Part shown: positions 7,405 to 14,736 of the stretch, one piece after another | Layout: each line of letters opens with the position of its first letter | Numbering within the stretch: position 1 is the stretch's first letter | Assembly (NCBI RefSeq): GCF_037440165.1 | Contig: NZ_JBBIUQ010000037.1 | Coordinates: forward strand, 1-27,186 | Origin: Ignavibacterium sp037440165 | Lineage (GTDB): Bacteria > Bacteroidota > Ignavibacteria > Ignavibacteriales > Ignavibacteriaceae | Reading direction: 5' to 3' | DNA: 27,186 nt | Position numbers and translations under genes: made by a program | The notes under the pieces: model-generated | What the model saw: only the letters and a program-made list of their open reading frames with translations | Databases searched by the model: none | Told to the model about the DNA's origin: nothing

Positions 7405-8759
7405 TCTTTTTCTAAAAGATTATCTTCATCACTTAATGCTCTGTTCAATGCTGCTGGAGGAATTGATTTACCGGCTTTTGCGCCAAGCTGTTTCATCTTT
7501 TCAACTCCGGCTATAAGATTGCCTCTTCCATCGTGGACTTTTTTCATAGCTTCTTCGTAACTGGTTTTTGCTGCGTCAAGTTTTTTCCCAACATCAAGAA
7601 GATCATTGTAGAAGTTTACGAACTTATCATACAAAGCTCCTGCTTGTTTAGCAATTTCCAGAGCGTTTCTGTTTTGATTTTCCTGACGCCAGATACTTGC
7701 AATTGTTCGAAGTGTTGCAAGCAATGTTGATGGACTAACAATCACAATGTTCATTTCAAATGCGTCGTTGAAAAGATTTGCATCATTCTGAACTGCAAGT
7801 GCAAAGGCTGGCTCGATTGGCATAAACATTAAAACAAAATCAAGACTGTTCAGGTTGTAAAGTGATTGGTAATTTTTTGAACTCAAACTTTTAAGATGCG
7901 AACGAATTGATAAAATGTGATCTCTCAGTGCTTTTGTTTTTTCATTCTCATCTTCCGAAGAAATATATTTTTCATAAGCTACCAAAGAAACTTTTGAGTC
8001 AATCACAATACTTTTATTCTCAGGGAGATTTACAATCACATCAGGTTGATATCTTTTGCCTGATTCAGTTGTTAAACTTTCCTGAACAGAATATTCTCTG
8101 CCTTTTACCAATCCGGATTTTTCAAGAATACTTTCAAGAATAAATTCACCCCAATTGCCTTGTGTTTTACTTTGTCCCTTTAATGCTTCGGTAAGGTTCT
8201 TTGCTTCCTGTGTTATTTGCTGATTTAAATCTCTCAGCATTGAAAGCTGTTGACGCAATGATGAAAAGCGGTCAATGCTTTCTTTGTTCGTTTCTTCAAC
8301 TTTCTTTTCGAACTCAGAAATTTTTTCTTTGAGTGGATTTAATATCTCACTTAACTTTTCTCTATTCTGTTCAGTGAACTTCACAGATTTTTCTTCAAAT
8401 ATTTTATTGGCAAGATTTTCAAACTCTTTAACAAATCTTTGTTGCAGTTCTTCCATTTCTGCTTTTTGTTCATTCAATCTTTGCTGCAGGTTTGTGTAGT
8501 CCGATTTAAGAGATGAGTTTTCAGCATTTAGTTTTTCTGATTTGCTTCTTTCACTCTCCAACTCGGATTTAAGAGACAGCTTGTCATCTTCGAGAAGTTT
8601 AATTCTTTCAGTTAGTTTTCCTGATTCAATTCTGAGGGAATTAATTTCTTCATTCAATTTGTTTGCTTCTTCCAGTGAAATAGTTTTTTTGCTCTTCACG
8701 AAAAAGAAAGCAAGCAAAAACCCGATGATAAGTCCGATGAGTAGATATATTATTTCCAT
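7401..8759 (-). CDS. rmuC: RmuC-family DNA recombination protein
   Basis: Membrane-tethered RmuC protein of 452 aa, a family linked to limiting inversions at short inverted repeats in E. coli. An N-terminal transmembrane helix (residues 1-21) is followed by a long coiled coil (about 28-195, rich in Glu/Lys/Leu heptads). The RmuC nuclease-like domain has GNWGE (202-206), RYQPDVIVNLPE and IVIDSKVSL (252-260), resembling the core of PD-(D/E)xK enzymes, and the tail VSPSTLLATLRTI..IWR is typical. AAAGGAT precedes ATG 8759. It is the first gene of a two-gene unit with the GNAT protein. A palindromic repeat sits directly upstream, a fitting neighbour given the family's link to inverted repeats, though this may be chance. 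Confidence 0.93.
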   Translation of the reverse strand: MEIIYLLIGLIIGFLLAFFFVKSKKTISLEEANKLNEEINSLRIESGKLTERIKLLEDDKLSLKSELESERSKSEKLNAENSSLKSDYTNLQQRLNEQKAEMEELQQRFVKEFENLANKIFEEKSVKFTEQNREKLSEILNPLKEKISEFEKKVEETNKESIDRFSSLRQQLSMLRDLNQQITQEAKNLTEALKGQSKTQGNWGEFILESILEKSGLVKGREYSVQESLTTESGKRYQPDVIVNLPENKSIVIDSKVSLVAYEKYISSEDENEKTKALRDHILSIRSHLKSLSSKNYQSLYNLNSLDFVLMFMPIEPAFALAVQNDANLFNDAFEMNIVIVSPSTLLATLRTIASIWRQENQNRNALEIAKQAGALYDKFVNFYNDLLDVGKKLDAAKTSYEEAMKKVHDGRGNLIAGVEKMKQLGAKAGKSIPPAALNRALSDEDNLLEKE

Positions 8760-8779
8760 TTTATATCCTTTAAAATTTT

Positions 8780-8867
8780 AATGGCACACAGATCAAACTG
8801 ATTTGAAGGGATTTAAACTGATTTAATCCGTTCAAATCAGTTAAATCTGTTAAATCCGTGTTCCATT
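8780..8867. repeat. palindromic intergenic repeat, copy B
   Basis: An 88-bp imperfect palindrome between the ammonia-lyase and rmuC. The ends read AATGGCAC and GTTCCATT. Inside, AACTGATTTGAA (8796-8807) and TTCAAATCAGTT (8831-8842) are perfect 12-bp arms, with GGATT/AATCC (8809-8813 / 8825-8829) nested within. ATC-x-GTT-type words recur about every 10 bases. It is related to copy A through ATCxGTTAAATC and ATCxGTGTTC. A GTTCTATT word at 8870-8877 holds the lyase stop codon, as in copy A. Confidence 0.7.
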
Positions 8868-8872
8868 TTGTT

Positions 8873-10396
8873 CTATTCTAAACTTCCAACCACTTTTTCT
8901 ACTTCCTCAAGTATCTCACAGGATTTTACAAGTTCCTTCATTCTGTTATGATCCGGATAAAGCGGACGATCAACATCAAGGAAATCAACATACTTACGAA
9001 TTACTTCTTTTGCCTTATCAACTCCTTTTCCTGTCTGATGATTTCTGAAGTCAAGCGCCTGAGCAGCAGCCATAAATTCAATTCCAAGAATACCATAAGC
9101 ATTATCCAGAATTTGTGCATTCTTAATTGCAGTATTCATTCCCATTGAAACAAAATCTTCCTGATCAGCTGCAGCAGGAATTGATTGAATCGAAGCTGGC
9201 ATTGATAGAATTCTCTGTTCAACAATCATCATATCTGCTGTATATTGACTCAACATCAAACCTGAAAACATACCTGCGCCTTTTGTTAAGAAAGCCGGAA
9301 GTCCAACACTAAGTGCTGGATTGTTTAATCTGTTCATTCTTCTTTCAGATAAAACGCTGACCATTGTAACAGCAGCACCAATCATATCCATTGGAAGTGA
9401 AACCGGTGTTCCCTGAAAGTTTGCACCTGTGAGTGTTACTTTATCTTCAGGAATGAAAATAGGATTATCACCAACACCATTCAATTCTATCTCAACTTGT
9501 TCTCTTGCGAAAGCAACTGCATCGTGAGCAGCGCCAATCACTTGCGGAGTTGAACGCATTGAATATGCATCCTGAACTTTTTGTTTTAATTTTCCGGTGA
9601 GAAGATCACTTCCTTCAATACATTTTTTAATCGCTTGGGCACTTCTGATTGCACCTGAAAATCCTCTTAGCTTATGCAAGCGAACATCGTAAGGTTTCAT
9701 ATTTGCGTGAAGAGCTTCAAGTGTCATTGCAGCAGCTATTTCAGCTTGCTTTAGCCAGCGATTAATATCATATAAATGAAGTGCGCTTATTGCTGTAATG
9801 AAATTTGAACCATTAATTATTGCAAGTCCGTCTCTTGCTTTCAGACCGGTAATCTCGATTCCTGCTTTTTCAAACGCAACTTTGCCAGGTAATCTTTCTC
9901 CTTTGTAAAATGCTTCACCTTCACCCAACATTAAAAGAGCGATTTGTGACATTGGAGCCAAATCACCACAAGCACCAACAGAACCTTTTTCACAAACTAC
10001 AGGAATAACATCTTTGTTGAGCATTTCAACCAATGTAAGAGTTATCTCTGGTCTGCATCCTGAATTACCGTGAGCGTGTACATTTATTCTTCCGGCAATT
10101 GCACCACGAACATATTCAATTGGCATCGGTTCGCCAATTCCTGCTGAGTGATTGTAGATCAGATATCTTTGAAAATCTTTTACCTGCTCATCAGTTAAAA
10201 CCACTTCAGAAAATTCACCGATGCCTGTGTTCACTCCATACATAATTTCCCTTGCCTGAATTTTTTCTTCAAGCATTGCACGGCAAACTTTTATTCTTTC
10301 AAGTGCTTCTGAACTAATTTCTACTTTTTCTTTGTAGCGGGCAATTGCGACAAGTTTTTCAATTGTTAGGTTTGAACCATCGAGAACGATTGACAT
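8873..10396 (-). CDS. hutH: histidine ammonia-lyase family enzyme with an Ala-Cys-Gly MIO triad
   Basis: MIO-dependent aromatic amino acid ammonia-lyase of 507 aa, the usual HAL length; HAL turns histidine into urocanate and ammonia. The alignment keeps nearly the numbering of Pseudomonas HAL: Tyr53 (YGVNTG), His83 (NHSAGIGEP), the cofactor loop GSVGACGDLAP (138-148), Asn195 (NGSN), Tyr278/Arg281 (DAYSMRSTPQV) and QEDFVSMG (412-419). The MIO cofactor normally forms from Ala-Ser-Gly; here it is Ala142-Cys143-Gly144 (TGT at 9970-9968). The His of the HAL QEDHVS motif is Phe415. His83 favours histidine or tyrosine as substrate over phenylalanine. No other hut gene is in view, so the HAL name is tentative. 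CAGGAGGAAC gives ATG 10396 a strong ribosome site. Confidence 0.85.
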   Translation of the reverse strand: MSIVLDGSNLTIEKLVAIARYKEKVEISSEALERIKVCRAMLEEKIQAREIMYGVNTGIGEFSEVVLTDEQVKDFQRYLIYNHSAGIGEPMPIEYVRGAIAGRINVHAHGNSGCRPEITLTLVEMLNKDVIPVVCEKGSVGACGDLAPMSQIALLMLGEGEAFYKGERLPGKVAFEKAGIEITGLKARDGLAIINGSNFITAISALHLYDINRWLKQAEIAAAMTLEALHANMKPYDVRLHKLRGFSGAIRSAQAIKKCIEGSDLLTGKLKQKVQDAYSMRSTPQVIGAAHDAVAFAREQVEIELNGVGDNPIFIPEDKVTLTGANFQGTPVSLPMDMIGAAVTMVSVLSERRMNRLNNPALSVGLPAFLTKGAGMFSGLMLSQYTADMMIVEQRILSMPASIQSIPAAADQEDFVSMGMNTAIKNAQILDNAYGILGIEFMAAAQALDFRNHQTGKGVDKAKEVIRKYVDFLDVDRPLYPDHNRMKELVKSCEILEEVEKVVGSLE

Positions 10397-10532
10397 TGTT
10401 CCTCCTGAAGTAAATAAAAATTTAATATGTAAAAATAATTATAGTTAAGGTGAAAGAGGAAGAATATTTATACTACTCACATTGCTGCCAGGATGCAAGG
10501 AGGATTATAAAGAGCTACATTAAATTGTTCTA

Positions 10533-11795
10533 TCACAAAGAAATTATTTTTTTTATTTTCTCAGAATTCTGTTTGGTTGTCCGATACTGTATATGAATTT
10601 TATCGTCATCATATTTTGTCTGAATAACCTCGGCAAAATTATGTATTTGTGAAGCTTTCTTTCCTGCTTGAATCGGAAGCTCTATTTTTTCTTCAATAAT
10701 ATCTTCTTCAAGTATTCTTTTGATTAACATCTTAAGCGATGAAATATTTATTCCTCTCGACGCAGAAATCAAAACACTTTCCTTGTAAACATTTTTCACA
10801 TACTCAAGTGTGGACTTATCTTTTATCAAGTCAACTTTATTAAAAACTTTAATAACTCTTTTTTCTGAACTTCCGAATTCTTTTAATGTTTCTTCAACAA
10901 CTTTAATATGATCCTCATAATATGGATGCGATAAATCAATCACATGCAGAATTATATCTGCCTCGCGAACTTCATTCAGTGTGCTTTTGAATGATGCAAC
11001 CAGATGTGCGGGAAGTTTGCGAATAAATCCAACTGTATCAGAAACTAATATCTTCTGAGTTTCATCAATTGCCAATGCACGAGTTGTTGAATCAAGAGTT
11101 GCAAATAATTTATCCTCGGCGAAAACATTTGCTTGAGTAAGCAGGTTAAATAATGTTGACTTTCCGGTATTTGTATAACCTGCTATTGCAATCTTTACAA
11201 AATTTTTTCTTCCGGAAGTTTGTGTCCGACGATGCGCTTCTATTTTTTCAAGTTTATTCTTTAAAACGCTAATTCGTGTTCTGATTAATCTTCTATCGGT
11301 TTCAATCTGTGTTTCTCCGGGTCCTTTAGTTCCAATTCCACCATACTGTTTAGATAAGTGAGTCCACGCACGTGTTAATCGAGGCAGCATATATTGCAAC
11401 TGAGCAAGTTCAACCTGAGTTTTTGCTTCTTTGGTTTTTGCACTCGAAGCAAAAATATCCAGTATCAATCCACTTCGGTCAATGACTTTTCTGTTAAAAA
11501 GTTTTTCAAGATTTCTAACCTGCACTGGAGATAAATCATCATCAAAGATTACAATGTTTATTTCATTCAACTCGACAAGTTGTGCAAGCTCTTCCGCTTT
11601 TCCCTTTCCGATGTAATAGGCAGGATCAATTCCGCGTTTAGATTGGATTACTTTGAAAATTGTTTCTGCACCAGCTGTGTCAGCCAATTCTTCAAGTTCA
11701 TCAATATGTTCTTCAACAACTTCTTTACTGAATTCTTTGGTATCGAGAGCAATAAGCATTGCTCTTTCTTTGGGAAGATTTTTTACTTCTATCAT
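10533..11795 (-). CDS. hflX: ribosome-associated GTPase HflX
   Basis: GTPase that binds ribosomes and splits stalled or hibernating 70S particles. It has 420 aa. The N-terminal HflX domain includes DPAYYIGKGKAEEL (57-70), FDDDLSPVQVRNLE and the glycine-rich linker GGIGTKGPGETQIETDRR (152-169) that marks the family. The G domain has G1 GYTNTGKS (206-213), the TLDSTTR switch region, G3 DTVG (253-256) and G4 NKVD (319-322). The C-terminal part (about 360-420) is a short extension. The start lies 19 bases after the stop of the BatA-like gene, so the two are probably co-transcribed; AAAGGA is about 15 bases upstream and the site is not strong. No terminator is visible after its stop. Confidence 0.95.
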   Translation of the reverse strand: MIEVKNLPKERAMLIALDTKEFSKEVVEEHIDELEELADTAGAETIFKVIQSKRGIDPAYYIGKGKAEELAQLVELNEINIVIFDDDLSPVQVRNLEKLFNRKVIDRSGLILDIFASSAKTKEAKTQVELAQLQYMLPRLTRAWTHLSKQYGGIGTKGPGETQIETDRRLIRTRISVLKNKLEKIEAHRRTQTSGRKNFVKIAIAGYTNTGKSTLFNLLTQANVFAEDKLFATLDSTTRALAIDETQKILVSDTVGFIRKLPAHLVASFKSTLNEVREADIILHVIDLSHPYYEDHIKVVEETLKEFGSSEKRVIKVFNKVDLIKDKSTLEYVKNVYKESVLISASRGINISSLKMLIKRILEEDIIEEKIELPIQAGKKASQIHNFAEVIQTKYDDDKIHIQYRTTKQNSEKIKKIISL

Positions 11796-11814
11796 TCTTT
11801 GGGTTATGAGTCCT

Positions 11815-13917
11815 TTAATTTGTTTTACTTATTCCTTCAATTTCTTTTCTGACATTTCTTGCAATATTCATCTCCAATATTGCAAGCAGAATGGCAATCA
11901 ACAAAAATATACGCCATAATTCTGAACCAAATCGTGCCTGATTAATTGCATCTGATGGATTTGAGTCTTTATTAATTGTTATTAACCTTCCTTTAAAATT
12001 TAACAATTCAAGATACTTATTAAAGTCATTTTCATCTGCATAAACTGGGTTTGATTCTGATTTATCGTAGTTCACTGCAATGTTATCAATCAGCAGATTA
12101 TTGGAATAAATTTTATAAAATCCGGCAAGGTTTGTGTTTTTATAGTCAAAGATTTTTTGATTTCCTAAATCAACATTAATTATTTCAGCAGAACTGTCAG
12201 GTTTAACCATTCTGATTTGTGTTGAATTTATTCTCTTAAGCTCAATGTTCAAAAGATTTCCGGCAATCAGATTGTCTTGCTGATTTTCTTTTTGCACAAG
12301 ATAAAATAAAGATTTTACTAACAGAGGAGCATAAATTGTTTTGAGCGGGAAATTACTCCAGCTTAAATCGTGTGCAGTGTTAAATAAAAATATTTTTCCT
12401 TTGCCTGATTTGTATTCGCTTAAAAATGCAGAGCCGTCAGTAAGAGTAATAATACTGCTTCCTTTTCCCTGTGTTGATAATTTCAGAAAATAATTTATCT
12501 GTGGTGATTCAATATTTTTCTTATCTTCCTTCTTGAAAAGATTTAAAAATACCGGATGATTAAAATCTATCTTATCAAACTGACCCGATAAACTTTTATC
12601 ATTTTGCTTTCCAGCAAATCCATTTACATTAGGAAGATTCAACGCTTTTAACTGATTATTCATTTTATTTATATCTACTTTGACTGGCGGAATAATTACA
12701 AGACTTCCACCTTCATTCAAGTATTGAAGAAATTTATCAGGCGAATTCAAATTATCACTGCACAAAAAAACTATTTCATAATTTTTAAGCTGTGTTCCAC
12801 CAATTTGATTTGAATTCCGCTCGTCTATTTTAAGCTTCTGCTGTCCTATAGTCTGAAGTGCAAGTTTAAGAAATTTCGAAGAAGAGTTATCATCAGAAAT
12901 TATAAGACAGGAAATTTTTTCAGGTATAAATAAAGAAACAAACCTTTTGTTATCCTGTTCTATATCATCTGATTCAATTTCAGCGGATATATCTATAAAT
13001 CCTGCTTTATCAGGAACTGCATCAACATCCATCAAAACAGATTTACCTGCTTCAACATCAAAACTTTTCTGAGCAGCTCGTTTCTGATTAACAAATACAG
13101 AAATAACTCCATTCTGAACATTTTGCTCAGAGTAATTACCAATAGAAATGTTAAAAGTAACTGGTTTATCTATTTCAAAAATCTGATTTGCACTTCTCAA
13201 ATCATCAATTGCAAGATTAAAAACTTTTTTTTCTGAAAGTGGAAATGAATAGATTTTAACATTCTCATTAAACAGTTGACTCAGATCAGTTTTAATTTCA
13301 TCCTTCGGAAAAATATTTTTCTGAAAATCTGACAGAATATAAATCTCCCGATTAAAGTTTTTACTCTTATTGACAAGTTCAGCGGCAAGTGTTAATGATT
13401 TATGCAAGTCTCCTTTGATATATGAAAGCTCTGACTGATTTAATTGATTAATGAGCTGATTAAAGTCACTTGTCAAATTTACATTCTGATTGTTTTCACT
13501 GGAAAGGATTACTGCTGCCTCATCACCTTCTTTAAGCTGCTCAAGAATTTTTCTGATTATATCTTTTGCCTGATTGATGTAAGAACCATTCTGACCAAGC
13601 ACTGACATACTGAATGAATTATCCAATATAAACACAGCAGATGTTTTAGCCGCTGAAGTTGTGCCTGCAATGCTTAATCCACGCAGTGCCGGACGAGCAA
13701 AAGCCATTACGATAAACAAAATAATTAGAACACGAAGCGCAAGCAGCAACCATTGTTTTATTTTTATTTTCCTGATTTTATTCTTCTGAAGTTCTTTAAG
13801 AAATGCAAGAGTGCTGAACTCAATCTTTTTCAACTTTCTTAAATTTAACAGATGAATAATTACTGGAATAGATGCGGCTAATAGTCCAATTAAAACAGCA
13901 GGATTAAGAAAAGTCAT
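11815..13917 (-). CDS. BatA/vWA-domain membrane protein
   Basis: Inner-membrane protein of 700 aa. The N-terminus is the BatA-type double-membrane module: NPAVLIGLLAASIPVIIHLLNLRK (residues 5-28), then a basic stretch and a second helix at about 55-75. A von Willebrand A domain follows, with the MIDAS motif DNSFS (Asp99, Ser101, Ser103). A long middle region (about 270-640) carries a FINDISAEIESDD-like Ig strand pattern and a Rossmann-like part (IVFLCSDNL..LNEGGSLVIIPP) like the glutamine-amidotransferase-type domain of such proteins. A final helix at about 670-690 leaves a short basic tail. Bat proteins were tied to stress or aerotolerance in Bacteroides; the exact role here is unknown. No MoxR ATPase or other Bat partner lies in the window. 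Followed closely by hflX. Confidence 0.85.
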   Translation of the reverse strand: MTFLNPAVLIGLLAASIPVIIHLLNLRKLKKIEFSTLAFLKELQKNKIRKIKIKQWLLLALRVLIILFIVMAFARPALRGLSIAGTTSAAKTSAVFILDNSFSMSVLGQNGSYINQAKDIIRKILEQLKEGDEAAVILSSENNQNVNLTSDFNQLINQLNQSELSYIKGDLHKSLTLAAELVNKSKNFNREIYILSDFQKNIFPKDEIKTDLSQLFNENVKIYSFPLSEKKVFNLAIDDLRSANQIFEIDKPVTFNISIGNYSEQNVQNGVISVFVNQKRAAQKSFDVEAGKSVLMDVDAVPDKAGFIDISAEIESDDIEQDNKRFVSLFIPEKISCLIISDDNSSSKFLKLALQTIGQQKLKIDERNSNQIGGTQLKNYEIVFLCSDNLNSPDKFLQYLNEGGSLVIIPPVKVDINKMNNQLKALNLPNVNGFAGKQNDKSLSGQFDKIDFNHPVFLNLFKKEDKKNIESPQINYFLKLSTQGKGSSIITLTDGSAFLSEYKSGKGKIFLFNTAHDLSWSNFPLKTIYAPLLVKSLFYLVQKENQQDNLIAGNLLNIELKRINSTQIRMVKPDSSAEIINVDLGNQKIFDYKNTNLAGFYKIYSNNLLIDNIAVNYDKSESNPVYADENDFNKYLELLNFKGRLITINKDSNPSDAINQARFGSELWRIFLLIAILLAILEMNIARNVRKEIEGISKTN

Positions 13918-14189
13918 ATTTGCGAATTATGTTCCTTTTTTATTTACAAGAAAAATAGCAATAATGAACTCAGAATGCTATACTGAATTAAGGTTATGAG
14001 AATTAAAGGAGATAAGGTTTATGGTATAGTGAATTAAATTTAGGAAGCAGAACATTTGTGGATATCTTTTGAAAAATATTCACAATCAAATGAATCATAA
14101 CATAAATTATTCTGAAGCAAACACTTTGAACAAGTAAACTCTTGAGCTAAATTAGATGTTATAACACAGTAACAATATCAGGAATATCA

Positions 14190-14663
14190 ATGGGTGAAAA
14201 ATTAAAGAAAAGGTTAAAGTCAAAAAAATTTGAATCAGAAGATCTTGCAGTAATTCTTAACGTTTTTGTTACTTCAAACTTTCTGCGTTCAAAGCACGAT
14301 GACGTTTTTCACAGATACGGTTTAACAATGCCTCAATATAATGTTCTGAGAATATTGAAAGGCAATTATCCTGAAGGTTATTCAAGATGCGAATTAATTT
14401 CCAGAATGGTTGAACCTGCTCCTGATGTTACAAGAATTGTTGATCGTCTTGTTAAAGAAAAACTTGCGGATAGATATTATTCAGAGGAAGATAAAAGACT
14501 ATCTCTTACCAGAATTACTGAAAATGGAATTGAGTTGTTAAATAAAATCAAACCGGATATTGATGCAATAAATAATTTAATTTCTTCAAAACTCACAAAA
14601 TCTGAAAAGAAAAAACTCTCTGAGATGTTGGAAAAAATATATGGAGATTATGTAGAAGAGTGA
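14190..14663 (+). CDS. MarR-family transcriptional regulator
   Basis: Dimeric winged-helix DNA-binding protein of 157 aa. RYGLTMPQYNVLRILKG (helices 2-3), CELISRMVEPAPDVTRIVDRLVKEKLADR (recognition helix and after) and the wing YSEEDKRLSLTRITENG match the MarR signature, with N- and C-terminal dimerisation helices. Residues that sense a ligand cannot be named. It is transcribed away from the BatA-like gene across a 272-base gap, which may hold its promoter and operator; I see no clear dyad there. It converges on aconitase, and a strong hairpin separates the two. Its target is not evident: no efflux or catabolic gene is beside it. Confidence 0.92.
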   Translation: MGEKLKKRLKSKKFESEDLAVILNVFVTSNFLRSKHDDVFHRYGLTMPQYNVLRILKGNYPEGYSRCELISRMVEPAPDVTRIVDRLVKEKLADRYYSEEDKRLSLTRITENGIELLNKIKPDIDAINNLISSKLTKSEKKKLSEMLEKIYGDYVEE

Positions 14664-14671
14664 ATAGATTT

Positions 14672-14700
14672 TGTCGGGCTAAGATTATCTCAGCCCGACA
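14672..14700. terminator. hairpin between the convergent MarR and aconitase genes
   Basis: A perfect 9-bp GC-rich stem (TGTCGGGCT / AGCCCGACA) enclosing an AAGATTATCTC loop. Neither strand has a good T-run after it, so it may block both transcripts by structure rather than act as a standard terminator. Confidence 0.65.
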
Positions 14701-14736
14701 GATATTTGAGTTAGTAAGTCTTATTAATCTTCAAAA

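Noticed and set aside
8780..8870. Reading the repeated ATCxGTT words as a CRISPR array
   Set aside because: The units are about 10 bases, imperfect and palindromic, without regular spacers, and there are no cas genes.
10480..10520. AGGAGG ribosome-site-like word on the plus strand between the lyase and hflX
   Set aside because: No start codon follows at a usable distance and no ORF is present.
14050..14090. DnaA-box-like TGTGGATA near TATTCACA upstream of the MarR gene
   Set aside because: One or two mismatched boxes, no DUE or cluster, and no replication gene; chance match in AT-rich DNA.
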